A stretch of DNA of 64,000 nt from Chaenocephalus aceratus (GCA_023974075.1 CM043788.1:30245054-30309053); one strand, 5' to 3'; positions 10,201-21,699 are shown, counted from the first letter of the stretch. The notes: a model not told the origin generated them from the letters alone. Program-made: numbers and translations.

Positions 10201-13200
10201 CTGTTTATTGTTTTTCTTTTCATTTTTTTGAGCTGCGCCCCTGGCCGAAGCCTGGATGCGTCAGCGGAAAATGGTTTATTCAAACAATAAAGATGTGACA
10301 TGTGTTTTATGCGGACTTGAGGATGACGTTGAGGCATCTCTCGAGGCAGCGGGAACACGTTTCGAGCCGGGGAAGGAACTTCCAGCTCTGTCACAGAGGG
10401 GAAAAGGAGGGGCTGTCATGCCGCTCGCTTCTTCCTCCTCGACTGCTGGCCGAAATTCTGGGTTGGTTGCGCTTGGGCTGCAGCCGGAACCGGAGATTTT
10501 CTAGGCCAACTCGCCCTCATCTCCTGCCTGGGCTGGGGACTCGGGACGGGCTGCGACCTCGACTGACCTGGTACTTTAAACCCAGCAGGGTTCGGAGCAG
10601 CTTGGGCGAAGGGCCGCTGTTGCGGAGGCAGCGGCTGGACCCTTCGAGGGAGACAGAGGTGGAGGGCCTCGTCTTCCTTCTTTTTCGACTCGCACCTCCT
10701 CTGCATGGAAGCGAGAGCGGAGCCGAAAATCCCCTCGGGAACGATGAGCATATCAAGCACATCTTCCTTTTCCCGGTCCGGGAGGTTGGTGAGGTTGAGC
10801 CATCTAGCTCTTTCCTGCACCACCATGATCCCCATTACCTTGCCCGTGGCCTGGACGGCGCAGCGTTGGACACGGAGACAAATGTCTGTGACCGCGGCTA
10901 TCTCGTCCAGAGTGGCCGGTCCAGAATTGCTCGACAGATCCTCACAGAGCTCCGCTTGGTACGCGGTTAGCATCGAGGAAACGTTCAGAGCCCTGGCGGA
11001 AAATGCTGCGGCTTTGTAGGACCGTTCAGTCATGGTCGACTGGAATCGGTCCGTCTTCGCTGGCAGTGTGGGGTTCCTGCTTGGTGACGGGCCCATCCTC
11101 GGTAGGAGGTGGGTTGCCACCAGCGGTTCCATAGGCGGTATGTAGAGCAGGCCGAGCCTCTCCATACCGTCACAGTCAAGGGAGGAGGCACCCTGGATTG
11201 GGGCCTTGTTGCTAAAGGGCCGGTCTCTCCACGAGACCGACACCTCATCCAACATCTCCGGGAAGACCGGGAGGAGTTGCCTCTTTGTCCTCGTTGTTTG
11301 GGAAAAATGTTTTCCCTCGTAACGGGACCTGGAGGTCTCCTTGGCCACTTCGGGCCATGGGATGTCTAGTCTGGCCGCAGCGCGCTGACATACGGCTTGC
11401 AGGTCCATGCTTAGACAGGGCGAAGCTGGTGTGCTATCGCCCGGGAGAGCAGCCATCGCTCCCGGCTTTGCAGCCTGAGCTGGTGACACGAAGATGTCGT
11501 CTTCTTGCTCGTCCAAATCAGACAGGAGGAACTCAGAGGCATCCTCTTCGTCCTCCATGTAATCCAATTATAGGACATCCTCCGCGGGTGAAACCATGGT
11601 GAGGTCCAGCCGGGAGCTCCAGCTTGGTATAGCGTGGGGCCCCGTTCCCGCGTCTTGTGCCGCCACCGGGTCCCGGCCTGATATGGTGCGGGAATCCGGT
11701 TCCGCGGCTGCCGCAGTTGATGAGCCCCAGACCGTAAAGGTGAGGGACTCAGTCTCTGCGGCGGACGCCCCCACGTCTTGATTGCCAGCCGGCCAATCAG
11801 TGGACATGAGGGGATCCTGTCCCGACAGGCTAGCTTGTCGTGCTAACCGTCGGCGGAGGCTCTTTATGGTGAGGCGGGCACAATGCCCGCACGAGCGGGG
11901 GTTGTCAATAGCCTCCTGGGCGTGTTCCAGCCCGAGGCAGGACGAGCAGACCTGGTGTGAGTCTGTGCCTGATATCTTCAACCCGCAGCCGCAGAGTCGA
12001 GCCTCCGAGTCCCTGACTCCTCTGGTGTGAGGGAGAGAGGCGTCCATCTCGTTCGCCGCGAGGCGTGGAGAGGACCCGCTCTTAACAGGTACGTCGAGAA
12101 AAAAGTGTTCCCAATCTGTCTTTAATCCGGAGAAAAAAAGGCAGTGTGGGTCTTTTTTCTCAAAGAATATTACCTGGTGTGGTAATATTCTTTTAATCCT
12201 TTTCTCCTCCGTGAGAAGAGAAAAGAAAAAACGTCCTCGCTACCGTGGTGTCGGCAGTGAGGGAAAAAAGCACAAGCTAGCAACGGGTGTGTTGCTAACT
12301 TGAAAGTCAAAATCTTACCTTAATTCCAGAGGAAGAACGGCGAGGTTGACTATAATACTAACTGGTGTGTTAGTATCATACTCTTCTGTAAGGCAGAATA
12401 GGGTAGCCGGCTAACGCCCGTCGACCGAAAATTAGCTTTGGTTCAGTCTGTGGACTGTTAAGCTAGCCCGGCTACCATTAGAGATGTGCTCTGAAGCGAG
12501 AAGAGGTGTTTGAATGACGCATGCCTCGTGGCGCAGGCTACTTATAGGGGGTGATTTCCCCTGACGTTGACGTCAAGATCACCAGCCAATCAGGATTGGC
12601 GTAATGAGATTGATGCTTCTGTTTGCTCCGCGATGAGGCGCATCCCATAGTGAGACATCGAACGGAGTGTTATGAATGAGAACATTCATTGTGTAGCTGC
12701 AGTTATTATACTGTATGGGGACTGTGTTACGACAGAAAAATAATGTAAAAGCTCAGAGAAATGTTAAAAGTGCATGGAAAAGGTTCCAAAGGATTTGTTT
12801 CTTCTATCTGCAGGTCAGAGTGAGGCGTCGAGCCACCCTGTATGTGGTGAACCTGCTGATCCCCAGCTGCTTCCTCATCACAGTGGACCTCTTCAGCTTC
12901 CTGCTGCCCCCCCAGACTGTGGACCGTTCCTCCTTCAAGATGACCCTCATCCTGGGATACACTGTCTTCCTGCTCATCATGAACAACCTACTGCCTATCA
13001 CCGGAAACACCATTCCTCTCATAAGTCAGTGTTCATTGTATTGACTGAACCCTGTTAAAATATTAATGTTTGACCAGTATAAACAGCTGTCCACCTGTTA
13101 AACAGTATTGAGCAGAGGTGGGAAGTAGTGGAGTACAAATACTTTGTTACTGTACTTAAGTACATTTTTACTTCACTCCACTACTTATTTTTCTGACGAC

Positions 13201-14387
13201 TTTTTACTTTTACTTCTTACATTTTTAACAGAAATACCTGTACTTTTACTTCTTACATTTTCAAAACAGGCTTGTTACTTTAGTTTTAATCTGCGTTTGA
13301 TGGCGTGAACATTATTATTTAGATACATTGCATGCCTATTGATTTTAACACGATCCGTGTATCCATCATCCTTTCCTGGTCTTCTCTAAAGAAAAGGGAC
13401 CAATGAAAACGTTGTCATTTTGTTCAGAATCGAAACATTCATTAGCTAAGAATGACGTGATTGTTCTATTAATATAAAGTGAGGTCAGTTACTCTTTAAA
13501 ACAGTTGGTAGTTATGGATACTTTTTACTTAAGTACATTTCGAAGCCCATACTTCTTTACTTTTAATTGAGTAAAGAAGTTTAGTCAGTACTTCTACAGT
13601 ATTTTTAAACACTGTACTTCTACTTGAGTAAAGGATGTGTGTACTTCTGCCATCTCTGGTATTGAGTGAGTGCCAACCTGTTTCCTGCCTCTCTCTGCCA
13701 GATGTGTTCTTCTCCCTCTGCCTGGCTCTGATGGTGACCAGTCTGCTGGAGACTGTCCTCATCACCAACCTGCTGTGTGGCTCGGCCAACTTCTCTCCCG
13801 TCCCTCGCTGGGTCCGAGTGTTTGTTCTGGAAATTCTGGGCCGTCTGGTTTGCCTGCCTCAGAAGACTAAAGAAAATAGTACATTCTGTACGAAATATAG
13901 GCTTTTAAGATTTAGATAAGATTAGAGAAGCACTTTATTGAGCCCAATTTGGGACATGTTTGCGTTGCAGCAGCATAAAAAGGCAATGTACATATATGTA
14001 CATTTCATAAAATGACTAGTACAGAGTAATTACGATGGATGTTGTTTATACACACACACCACTTAGAAGAAGTGAATTTAATAATTGTTTCTTTCAAAAC
14101 TAGGCATGAAACCCTACGCTGAGGCAACACAGCAGAAAGCTGACGGGCCTCCAGAAGAGAAGGGGCCAGCGCTGGATGACAAGGCCCTTCAGGAGCTCAG
14201 GAGCCTGGGTAGGGACCTCCAGGCCATCCGCCTCCAGGTGCAGCAGCAGGAAGGAAGCCAGAGCTCGCAGGAGTGGATCCAGGTGGGTTTCATCATAGAC
14301 CGCCTGCTGTTTGGCCTCTACATCCTCTTCATATCAGTCAGCTTCGTTACCATCATCATAATCTGGGGGAACTCATACAGCCCATAG
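4244..14387 (+). CDS. 5-HT3-like Cys-loop channel subunit, copy 1 (intact, 10 exons)
   Basis: Ligand-gated cation-channel subunit of the plasma membrane, 466 aa. Exons: 4244-4270, 4424-4478, 4822-4985, 5323-5367, 5501-5607, 6005-6174, 6629-6789, 12814-13024, 13702-13878, 14104-14387. All have GT-AG borders and matching phases. A signal peptide ([12 protein letters not shown]) comes first; an alternative start is ATG 4442. The loop D Trp (YLW, residue 94) and loop A NEF (131-133) are present. The Cys-loop is Cys165-Cys179, and loop B has Tyr186 where 5-HT3A has Trp. M1-M3 start near residue 250. The M2 start VDRSSFK has Asp280 at -1', as expected for a cation channel, and Asn301 at 20'. The last exon carries a Gln-rich MA helix and M4. 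AATAAA lies at 14687-14692. Intron 6 holds a DIRS1-like element and intron 7 a hAT MITE. The ligand is unknown. Pore sequence and an extra Cys (WDPKQC) resemble 5-HT3C/E. Confidence 0.9.
6971..7195. repeat. DIRS1-like inverted terminal repeat (element 3' end)
   Basis: The part from about 7009 to 7195 is nearly identical to the reverse complement of about 12490-12655. The outermost 40 bases (GTTACTTACGTAACCCCAG onward) are not shared with the other terminus but are copied in inverted form in the internal complementary region. Confidence 0.85.
7207..7301. repeat. DIRS1-like internal complementary region
   Basis: Positions 7207-7260 are the inverse of the outer end of the left terminal repeat (about 6966-7021), with one base missing. 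Positions 7261-7301 are the inverse of the outer end of the right terminal repeat (12643-12683). So the segment is complementary to both termini side by side, which is the hallmark of DIRS1 elements and is thought to template the junction of the circular intermediate. Confidence 0.85.
7302..8078 (-). pseudogene. Decayed tyrosine recombinase of the DIRS1-like element
   Basis: Downstream of the RT/RNase H stop the minus strand still shows recombinase pieces in different frames. These are a start-like [16 protein letters not shown], a middle [19 protein letters not shown] (about 7590-7680) and an end [20 protein letters not shown] (about 7470-7530). They match the order of fish DIRS1 recombinases, but much of the region between the first two pieces is missing and the frame changes repeatedly. 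At the place of the conserved H-x-x-R box the sequence reads L-L-T-Q, so the catalytic Arg is Gln. It cannot make a working recombinase. Confidence 0.75.
8079..10394 (-). pseudogene. DIRS1-like reverse transcriptase/RNase H (uninterrupted ORF, catalytic residue lost)
   Basis: A 771-codon open frame. The first 200 residues contain a roughly 60-residue tandem duplication ([10 protein letters not shown]...GSVK...PRACAV occurs twice). Reverse transcriptase follows from about 200, with [34 protein letters not shown] and the catalytic YLDDW box near 385. RNase H follows with TADAC (near 550), NYLEL (near 583) and LGADLLSR (near 663). The third acidic residue, in the VRT-D-NTT box of relatives, is Tyr here (VRTYNTTT, near 608). 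RT looks intact, but RNase H has lost one of its four acidic residues. Confidence 0.8.
10416..12047 (-). pseudogene. DIRS1-like ORF1 (gag-like) with one in-frame stop
   Basis: Two open stretches in the same frame, 12047-11568 (159 aa) and 11567-10416 (383 aa), are separated only by a TAA at about 11568-11570. The N-terminal part has a Cys-rich zinc-binding pattern ([23 protein letters not shown]). The C-terminal part is rich in Pro, Gln and basic residues and ends in [10 protein letters not shown], suggesting nucleic-acid binding. Its place before the RT frame identifies it as the capsid-like ORF1 of a fish DIRS1 element. Confidence 0.75.
13113..13658. mobile_element. hAT-type MITE in intron 7 of copy 1
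   Basis: A 546 bp element with terminal inverted repeats CAGAGGTGGGAAG and CTTCTGCCATCTCTG. It is flanked by perfect 8-bp target duplications GTATTGAG (13105-13112 and 13659-13666). It is rich in TACTTAAGTA/TACTTTTACTT motifs and carries no ORF. The 8-bp duplication and CAG...CTG ends place it in the hAT superfamily. Confidence 0.85.
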
Positions 14388-15550
14388 ACAATGCTGTCTG
14401 TTGAAAGGGGCAACATTCATGACTGAAACAGTTGTCGAGTAATAATCACTTTGATAATTGTATTGTTTTGTTTGGTAACAATATATTAAACATATTCTTA
14501 ATCTATTGTCTTACTTTTACTCATAACCTATGGTCAAACCATCACTACCGGATATTATATTTACTTTATCACATTTATATAGTAGTTCTTAGCATTTTAA
14601 GCGGTTGTATCTGCATTCGTTATATTTGATTCATATAATTGCATTCATTGTGCCATTCTAAAATCATTGGAAATCCTTGTGAAAGAAATAAAATTACTTG
14701 AAAAAAAATTCATTCAGCTTTCAATTGACATTTATTTCAAACATAATAAGCATGTTCAAATTGTTTTCCTATGTATTCATTAATTCTAATGCCAGTATTG
14801 CATCCTATATTCTATTACTATGGACATCCAATCACAAGACTTTGAACATACCTGCAGTGATAGGTCAGGCACTGATGGCTCACAATCATGCTGAAGGTTT
14901 TGGATGAGGTTAGGGTTAGGGTTAGGGTTGGAAGCTTTGCTGTCCTAATATCACTGAATAGTATTGTATCTAGATATCCCTTACAACCAAGGGACTGAGA
15001 CTAGTATGCACGGCCATCATTTCTGCAATATAGTGAATGTTGTATTCAAACTATACATAAAAAACATGGTTTCACTTTTTTCACTATTTTTGTATTCTTA
15101 TCTATTATTTCTTTGTAGGTAAATAGATGTTATTTATTATGTATGAGCAGGAGGGTAAGATTATTTGCCCAAACATAACCCTGGTGTGCTGTTGATCATA
15201 TTTAAATGTAAATCAAACTGAAACATGTTCATTGTTTTCTCATGTTGACAACCTTGATACTCAAAATGTCCCTTTTTTATTTTTTAAATATAGTTTGAAT
15301 CTGGATATTTTCGGAGGGTTTCCTACTGATGGGATTCAGAGCTTTCAGACATGCCACATTTTAAACAAATTCACGTGGCTTCATAAAGTGCACCCACACT
15401 TACAAACACAATTATACATATTTCATTTTCACTTTTCTAGAGTCTGTTCAAGTCTGTATTTTTCACCTAAAATGTGAAACAAAATAGCCTAAACCACCCG
15501 CACATCACTCAAACTAACAACGGCTTTTGACCCAATGTTAATGTTTTTAG
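14388..15550. other. Intergenic region between copies 1 and 2
   Basis: AT-rich, with three tandem TTAGGG units at 14910-14927 (short interstitial telomere-like repeat). A possible first coding exon of copy 2 is the mini-exon at 15143-15154 (ATGAGCAGGAGG before GTAAGA), which would join in phase with 15551, but nothing else supports it. Confidence 0.4.
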
Positions 15551-18500
15551 CGCTGCCCGCTGAAAGTCAAGCCTTCTAAGGTTCTATTCATCTTCATCTC
15601 TGTGCTCATGCATGGTAAGTACAGCTCCTCCCCTAATAATGGGTTCATCAAGAAACTATACCATTTATTTTTTATATTTGAATCATTAATACCTTTGGGA
15701 AATGCCTTTACTTGCTACTAGTACGTGCAGTTAATGTGATTTGATAATCATAATGACAGATTTCTTTCTTTCAGTAGCTCCGTGTAGTTCCATCATGCAG
15801 AACTGCTCTCGACCCGACACACCTTCCCTGCTGGAGGCTCTCCAACCGGTCTTCAAGCTAAACGAAATTCGACCTACCATGAATATTTCAACTCCCACCA
15901 ACGTCAGCATTGGCTTTGTCCTGTTTGGCATTTTGGGCTTGGTAAGGGACACTACTGTATAAACCTGGCCTCACTTCATTTTCAGACCATAAATACTGTA
16001 TGACGGATTGTTTGTTCTTCTTCAGGATGAAAAGGCTCAAGTTCTTAAAACGTATATCTGGCAAGATATGGTAAGTATTCTACAATAAACATCCTTATTT
16101 ATCAAGCAACAGACCACTAGATACTACAGGTCTTAAACTACCAAAAACAAATACTCTAACCTATTATTGTCCAATTACACCAACAAATAATACTGCTCTT
16201 TATTAATGTTGTTTCAATGGGAGTACAAGATATTTTAAAATGTCACCAGCTGGTAACATCTTAACAAGCTGTAATATTTCCAATTACAGACCTAACTAGT
16301 TAGCTCTGGGTACCAGACGTGGTCATCAATGAATTGTAAGAGCAGCATTAGCTGTGGATTGACTAATTCACTAAAAGCTGTATTTATATTTTTTGTTTTT
16401 GTTTGTAGTATATATTTAAGCATTTTGTATTCGTACACAGAAGGTAGATATTACCGTTGATATTTACTGGCTTTTGTCTTTTCCTGTCCTGCAGTATGGA
16501 GAAGAATTCAGCTCCATTCGTACCCTACAGTTATCTGTATTCGAATGGCTTCATGCTGGATTCACATCCGATCAGAGTGATCAGCTCCTGCAGACTCGAC
16601 ATCTACACGTTTCCATTTGACGTCCAGAACTACAGTTTAAGCTTCAACTCCTATTTACACCGTAGTAAGTAGAAGATATTTAGTTATTATTGACATCATA
16701 TACAATATGTATAAGGTCTCACAAAAGCATTGACTCAATCATTTTTTCCGCTCAGAGGCTGTTCTGCAGATGGACATCTTTACCTCTGTAGAGGATATTT
16801 TAAACCAATCAAAAAAAGTGATGACAACCATGGGTGAGTGGGAACTCATTGGTCTCACAGTGCAGACGATCACTCTACCAGCTGGGGGTGACAAATTGTA
16901 CCAAGAGATTTGCTTCTTTGTAAGAACATACTGTTGACTTTCACCTTATTGTAATGCTTTATCTTATTTACACAGCATGAAAGCTAAGAGTAAGATGTAA
17001 TAGTTGAAAAGTCTAGACTCTTTTAGTCACCAAATATCTTATGATATATACAAATAATATAATGTTAAGCTTAAGGGTAAAAAAATGATGAAACATGAAT
17101 GCACCACAGCATATGGATGTATGCATGTACCATTATCATACACAGTAATATGAACATATGCAGTAGTCAGTCTGTTAAACCAAACCATTATACTGTATCC
17201 AAATGCTACAAATGCGAGTTTTATCCTATTTTTATGCTGTTAAAATGTAGAAAACTTTAACTGAGATTTAATGTCATAATTGAATTTAGCAGTTGATTAC
17301 AGCTGTACTGTTATATAACTTGAGAAATGTGGTATACACTGCTACAGGTGACAGTGAGGCGCCGGGCCACCCTCTATGTGGTGAACCTGCTGATCCCCAG
17401 CTGCTTTCTCATCACAGTGGACCTCTTCAGCTTCCTGCTGCCCCCCCAGACTGTGGACCGTTCCATGTTCAAGATGACCCTCATCCTGGGATACACTGTC
17501 TTCCTGCTCATGATGAACGACCTGCTGCCCACCACTGGAAACACTATTCCTCTCATAAGACAGTTGTCAATAATGTTCTACTTGTGCAAGAACACACAAT
17601 TCAAAAACGAGTTAATTATTACAGTATTATGGTAACTGAGTAAAGGTAATGCTCCCCAGTCCATGTTTAGGTTTTTGCAAGTAGGATATTTTGGTTCTTT
17701 GTTTGTTTTTTTATTTTTGTCATTATCATATTTTACTGTAAAAGCTCTGAAAAACAACTGTACACTAGCACCAAACAACTGCAGTTAGCAACTGGTTAGT
17801 GAACATAGTGGAGCAAGTAGAAGCCAGAACCAAATTATTCCATTGGGTGTAAGTGGAGATCAAATGAGTAAACAGCAACTGTTCACTGGCACATTTGCAC
17901 ATTTTAGAGACATAAAAGGTGATAAACGTCATGTCAATGGCCTTAATCTTGCATTTTCCTGCCTGGACTTAACTTGGATTTTATTATAAATATCCCAGAT
18001 GTGTTCCTGGGGCTGTGTCTGGCTCTTATGATGAGTAGTCTAATGGAGACTATCATCATCACCAACCTGCTGTGTGGCTCCGCTTACTGCTCTCCAGTCC
18101 CTCGCTGGCTCCGAGTCTTGGTTCTTCAAATCCTGGGTCGCCTGGTTAGGCTTCCTCCAAAACCCAGAGATCTAGAGGACACAGTCATCCAGAATCCTGC
18201 CACACAAGGTAGAATTTAAAAGGTGTAAGGTGAAACATTTCTTGAAGTCAGCATGCAGAAAAACACATATAAATAATCACAATTTCCATCACCTCATCTC
18301 CTCTGCAACAGAAATGAAAGTCTTCTCTGTGGTGGCAGCGGACAGCGAGGCTCCAAAACAGAAGGGACAGCTGAATAACGACAAGGCCCTTCAGGAGCTG
18401 AGGAGCCTGGGTAAGGACCTCCAGGCCATCCGCCTCCAGGTGCAGCAGCAGCAGCAGGGAAGAAGCCAGACCTCGCAGGAGTGGATCCAGGTGGGATCCA

Positions 18501-18586
18501 TAAAAGACCGCCTGCTGTTCGGCCTCTACATCCTCTTCATATCAGTCAGCTTCGTTACCATGATCATAATCTGGGTGAAATCATGA
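15551..18586 (+). pseudogene. 5-HT3-like channel subunit, copy 2 (decayed pseudogene)
   Basis: Recognisable exons: 15551-15614 (signal peptide, no ATG found with confidence), 15775-15941, 16026-16070, 16304-16335, 16495-16664, 16756-16919, 17348-17558, 17999-18208, 18312-18586. It is the closest relative of copy 1. Three lesions stand out. The loop A/beta-strand exon, 107 nt in copy 1, keeps only its last 32 nt (LWVPDVVINE), and an in-frame TAG sits just before CTC TGG. The second cysteine of the Cys-loop is Tyr (FDVQNY in place of FDVQNC). The donor after the pore exon reads GA in place of GT at 17559-17560, so the frame would run into the intron to TAA near 17635. M2 retains VDRSMFK and MMNDLLP. 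An unspliced or alternatively spliced product cannot be excluded, but a working channel is unlikely. Confidence 0.8.
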
Positions 18587-19290
18587 AACATATTCTGAGT
18601 TCGCTTTTTTCATATCTTGGGGGATTCTGAACTATTATTTGTTATCATGCTTTGTTGGTCGATAAAAAACATGATTTCTGTTATTCCTTGTCAATATACT
18701 TCGAAGAGCTTTTGAAAGAAGCTTTTTACATTTTGTACCCCTTTTAAAATACATTTTAATGTTTTGTCATGTATTTTCTTTTGTTGAAAATGGTCTTGTC
18801 TCTGAAACAAATATCCGAGAGTTTCTGAAACTCCTGTTGACTCTTCTCTTTCAACAATGATTTGCATACACTTACAAACTATTGGACTTACAGTAAAGAC
18901 TCTAACCTCAAGGTATCTTCCAAACTTAACATGTGTCTTAAAGGTTCTTGGCTTCATTGAAAACATGCATCTCAACAGTAATAAAGGAGCGGCCATGGTC
19001 TTTCACCTTGTGTGTGTCCTTTTTGGTTTGCTTCTTATATTCAGATAAATGACTGAATATGAGTGATGAGCTAGAGTTTCAAAACAGATGATTGGAATAT
19101 ATCCACACAATCTCACCAATGTCATACATCCCACAACACATGATTAACATGGTAATGAAATGTAAAGAAAACAAGCATGTTATACTTTCATAAGGAAAAA
19201 CTGTGAGTTGAGTTAAGCCAATCAGAAGAAAGGTACACAATTTGTTTATACCGTTGACATTTGGCTTTAAGTTGATGGGACACCGACGTG
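18587..19290. other. Intergenic region, nothing recognised
   Basis: AT-rich DNA after copy 2 with no ORF, repeat end or regulatory motif that I can support. Confidence 0.5.
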
Positions 19291-19715
19291 ATGGCAGATG
19301 TAAAGATGTTTATTTTCATCTGTTTTTCACTACTTCACGGTAAGAAAGAAAGTATAGGATCTTATAATAGTCTGTAGCCTACTTAATCAGTAAAATAAAA
19401 AAGAAAGAGGATCTGTTTAAAGCTTGATTTAACTTCCATTGATAACAAACTTTAAAGTTCAAGATGTTGGGAAGAAAATACAAGAGAAAACAAAATAAAA
19501 TGGATCAATATTAAGTGTGTAATGTCATAAAGCATTTTGTTAAATAATTCATGAATAGTTTCTACCCTAATCCTGTAGTAGAGCTACGAAGGCGGACTAA
19601 CCTTTGAGAGAACACATATACAATATATTTATATATGATATATATTTATTTGGACTGTCTTGTGAATTTAGATTCCTTCTTTCTCTTTTTGAACTCAGGT
19701 TTGGTTAGAGCCGGA
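19291..19715 (+). pseudogene. Relic first exon(s) of a further 5-HT3-like copy
   Basis: Positions 19291-19339 encode MADVKMFIFICFSLLH plus one base and end at a good GTAAGA donor. This matches the signal-peptide exon of copy 4 ([11 protein letters not shown] plus one base) in sequence, phase and donor. An acceptor GAACTCAG at 19691-19698 also matches the copy 4 acceptor AAACTCAG, and the next bases continue GTTTGGTTAG much as in copy 4. The similarity stops after about 15 bases and the frame hits TGA. Unrelated repeat sequence takes over from about 19720. No ligand-binding or pore exons follow, so this is a gene remnant. Confidence 0.65.
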
Positions 19716-20327
19716 GAATGATAACACGTCCACCTCGGTAGAGTGGCTACTCGCATCATGGTTTGGTTTCGTCAATTTCCATACCCTTCAAAATCACGTC
19801 GAATGAAGTACAAACGACTCAGCAGTAAACTCTTGGGCGGTCCTCTATGTATGTATGCCTCTATGTGGCGCCTACAGAAATCTTTCATAGGGGTGGCCAA
19901 ATGGGGCCACTGAAAATCTTGGGGTGGCCCACCAAAACCAAGAATTTAATTGTTGTAAAAGTATAGACTAGATGAAAACAATGGCAAAGAGAATCACCTA
20001 CGGTACTGATATACTTTGGTTTCTTATTTTACATTTTCTGATACTATTCATCTGAAGTGAATATAATACGGATAGTTAACATTTTACGTCTTCCAGCGTT
20101 TTTCTCGTTTTAATGTCATTGAACACACATTTTGATCAGAATAACAGCTAGCATATCTCCGTTTTTTGCTACCTAAAGCTAACACACTAAAGCCTAAAGT
20201 GTTGTGGGGCTTAACAGGCAACGAACGTATACGACTTACCTTCTAGAAGTCTGGTGGATTTTTGTCAACTCCAGTCCAGTCAGTAGAAAGAAACGTTTTG
20301 CTGCAACCTGCTGCTGTCTGTGCGAAT
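19716..20327. other. Repeat-like sequence interrupting the relic copy
   Basis: Contains a segment at about 19886-19940 (GGGGTGGCCAAATGGGGCC and GGGGTGGCCCACC) resembling hAT-type terminal sequences of fish. I could not pair its ends or find a target duplication. No genes are visible. Confidence 0.35.
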
Positions 20328-21474
20328 CGGCCACACGAGGACGAAAACGTCTAAACGCATAGGATTAACGCAAACGCAATAGCAAACAAGCTTCCGTCCA
20401 CACGCAATAGTTATCCGGATAGTGTCTGTCCACACGAGACCGCTCCGTTTAGCTCCAACCGCTGGAGAAGCTGCAGTACATATGCAGGAGCCTTTACGTG
20501 GTGCTGTAACTTCCTCCACAAAAGCAGCGAAGAAGCATGGTTGTCATGGTTGCCCTTCTGTTTATTCTCCGCGGTGGGGGCCGAGGGAACCGGGCAGAGT
20601 TTTTCGCCAATCAACGTGTATTAAAGTTGAAATCTTCCGGACAAAATTATAAAAGTGTCGGTCAAAGGTCTTCTTTGTTATTTATTGAGCTTTAAAACAA
20701 ATGAATAACGACTCTATATAATACAATAATAAAATACACGGAGCCTCTCTTTTTCCTCCCTCTCTTCGGACAGCGTCAGTGTCTGTCTCATGCAGCAGCT
20801 CATCCAGTAATCAGTGACCCGGCCGACTGTAAAAATAAACATATTTATAACTAGTTTAGGGAGTTTGAGAGGTAATTAAAATAGCTAAGGGTGATGATCT
20901 GACTTGAAGTGTGTGTTTTGCTGCAGCGGGAGGAGCTGCAGGTGAGCAGAGCTGCGTGTCTCCATCCTGTCAGATTAGATTTCACTCGCGTTTAGGTCCA
21001 TATCGAGAGAAAGATAAATAATCTGAATTCAGGGTGCAGTTTACTTTGACGCGGGGGTGAGCAGCAGAGGTGGGGAGAGGCGGGGCTATTGCCTCATCAT
21101 TATTGCTGTTGATGTTGCACAAACAACTGTAGCATGGTCAATAGCGTCCGGAGCACGATAGCAACTCTGCGATCCGCCATTGTTGTTGTTGTTGGTGGCG
21201 AAACACTTCAGCAATGGCGCGGGGTAAGCGGAGGTGAGCAGAAGAGGTGGGGCTATTGCGCAATCACTATCAGTGATCTGAAAATGTTCGGATAGGGCGT
21301 ACACACGGAGCCGTTTGACCCCCCAGAGAGTTGCGTATGCCTTTCTATCCACCTTGGGACCCGTTATCGTTTCCTCAGTCGTTTAGTGCCGTATTCGGTC
21401 GTCCTCGTGTGGCCGAACGGTCTATATGACACTAAACAGTAACGCAAACGACCAAATTCGTCCTCGTGTGGCCG
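20328..21474. mobile_element. MITE with 18-bp terminal inverted repeats
   Basis: The left end CGGCCACACGAGGACGAA (20328-20345) is the exact inverse of TTCGTCCTCGTGTGGCCG at 21457-21474. A further inverted copy, GTCGTCCTCGTGTGGCCGAA, lies at about 21398-21417, so the true right border could be either. There is no transposase ORF, and no clean target duplication was found. The interior is GC-richer than the flanks. Confidence 0.6.
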
Positions 21475-21699
21475 CAGAGTGGTGCACGCGAGTATCAGAG
21501 TTGTGCGCTGAGTATCAGAGTGGTGCGCCGAGTATCAGTGTTACCATGGTGGCAGAGGGAGAGGGAGGGGCTGCAGTATGAGCTTTGGAAGCTCAAATCA
21601 AGTGACTCGCTGGCTGTGTATTTGTTGTTAAATATCAGATAAACTACTACGCATACTTGACTGGCGAGGCGGTGTGTGTGTGTGGTGGGGGGCGCCACT

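Larger units (their letters stand above)
6971..12683 (-). mobile_element. DIRS1-like tyrosine-recombinase retrotransposon in intron 6 of copy 1
   Basis: A 5.7 kb element in reverse orientation. It has inverted terminal repeats (6971-7195 and about 12490-12683) sharing roughly 175 bp, and an internal complementary region (7207-7301) beside the 3' repeat. Gene order on the minus strand is gag-like ORF, reverse transcriptase/RNase H, then tyrosine-recombinase remains, the standard DIRS1 order. No target duplication is visible, as expected for recombinase-mediated integration. The element starts GTT and ends AAC. All three genes are damaged, so this copy should be inert. Its insertion expanded intron 6 of copy 1 to 6.0 kb; the same intron is about 0.43 kb in copy 2 and 0.47 kb in copy 3. 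Confidence 0.9.

Noticed and set aside
10302..10970. 222-codon + strand ORF
   Set aside because: Antisense shadow of the DIRS1-like ORF1; no domain recognised.
14910..14927. Three TTAGGG units as a telomere remnant
   Set aside because: Too short to suggest a telomere or chromosome fusion point.
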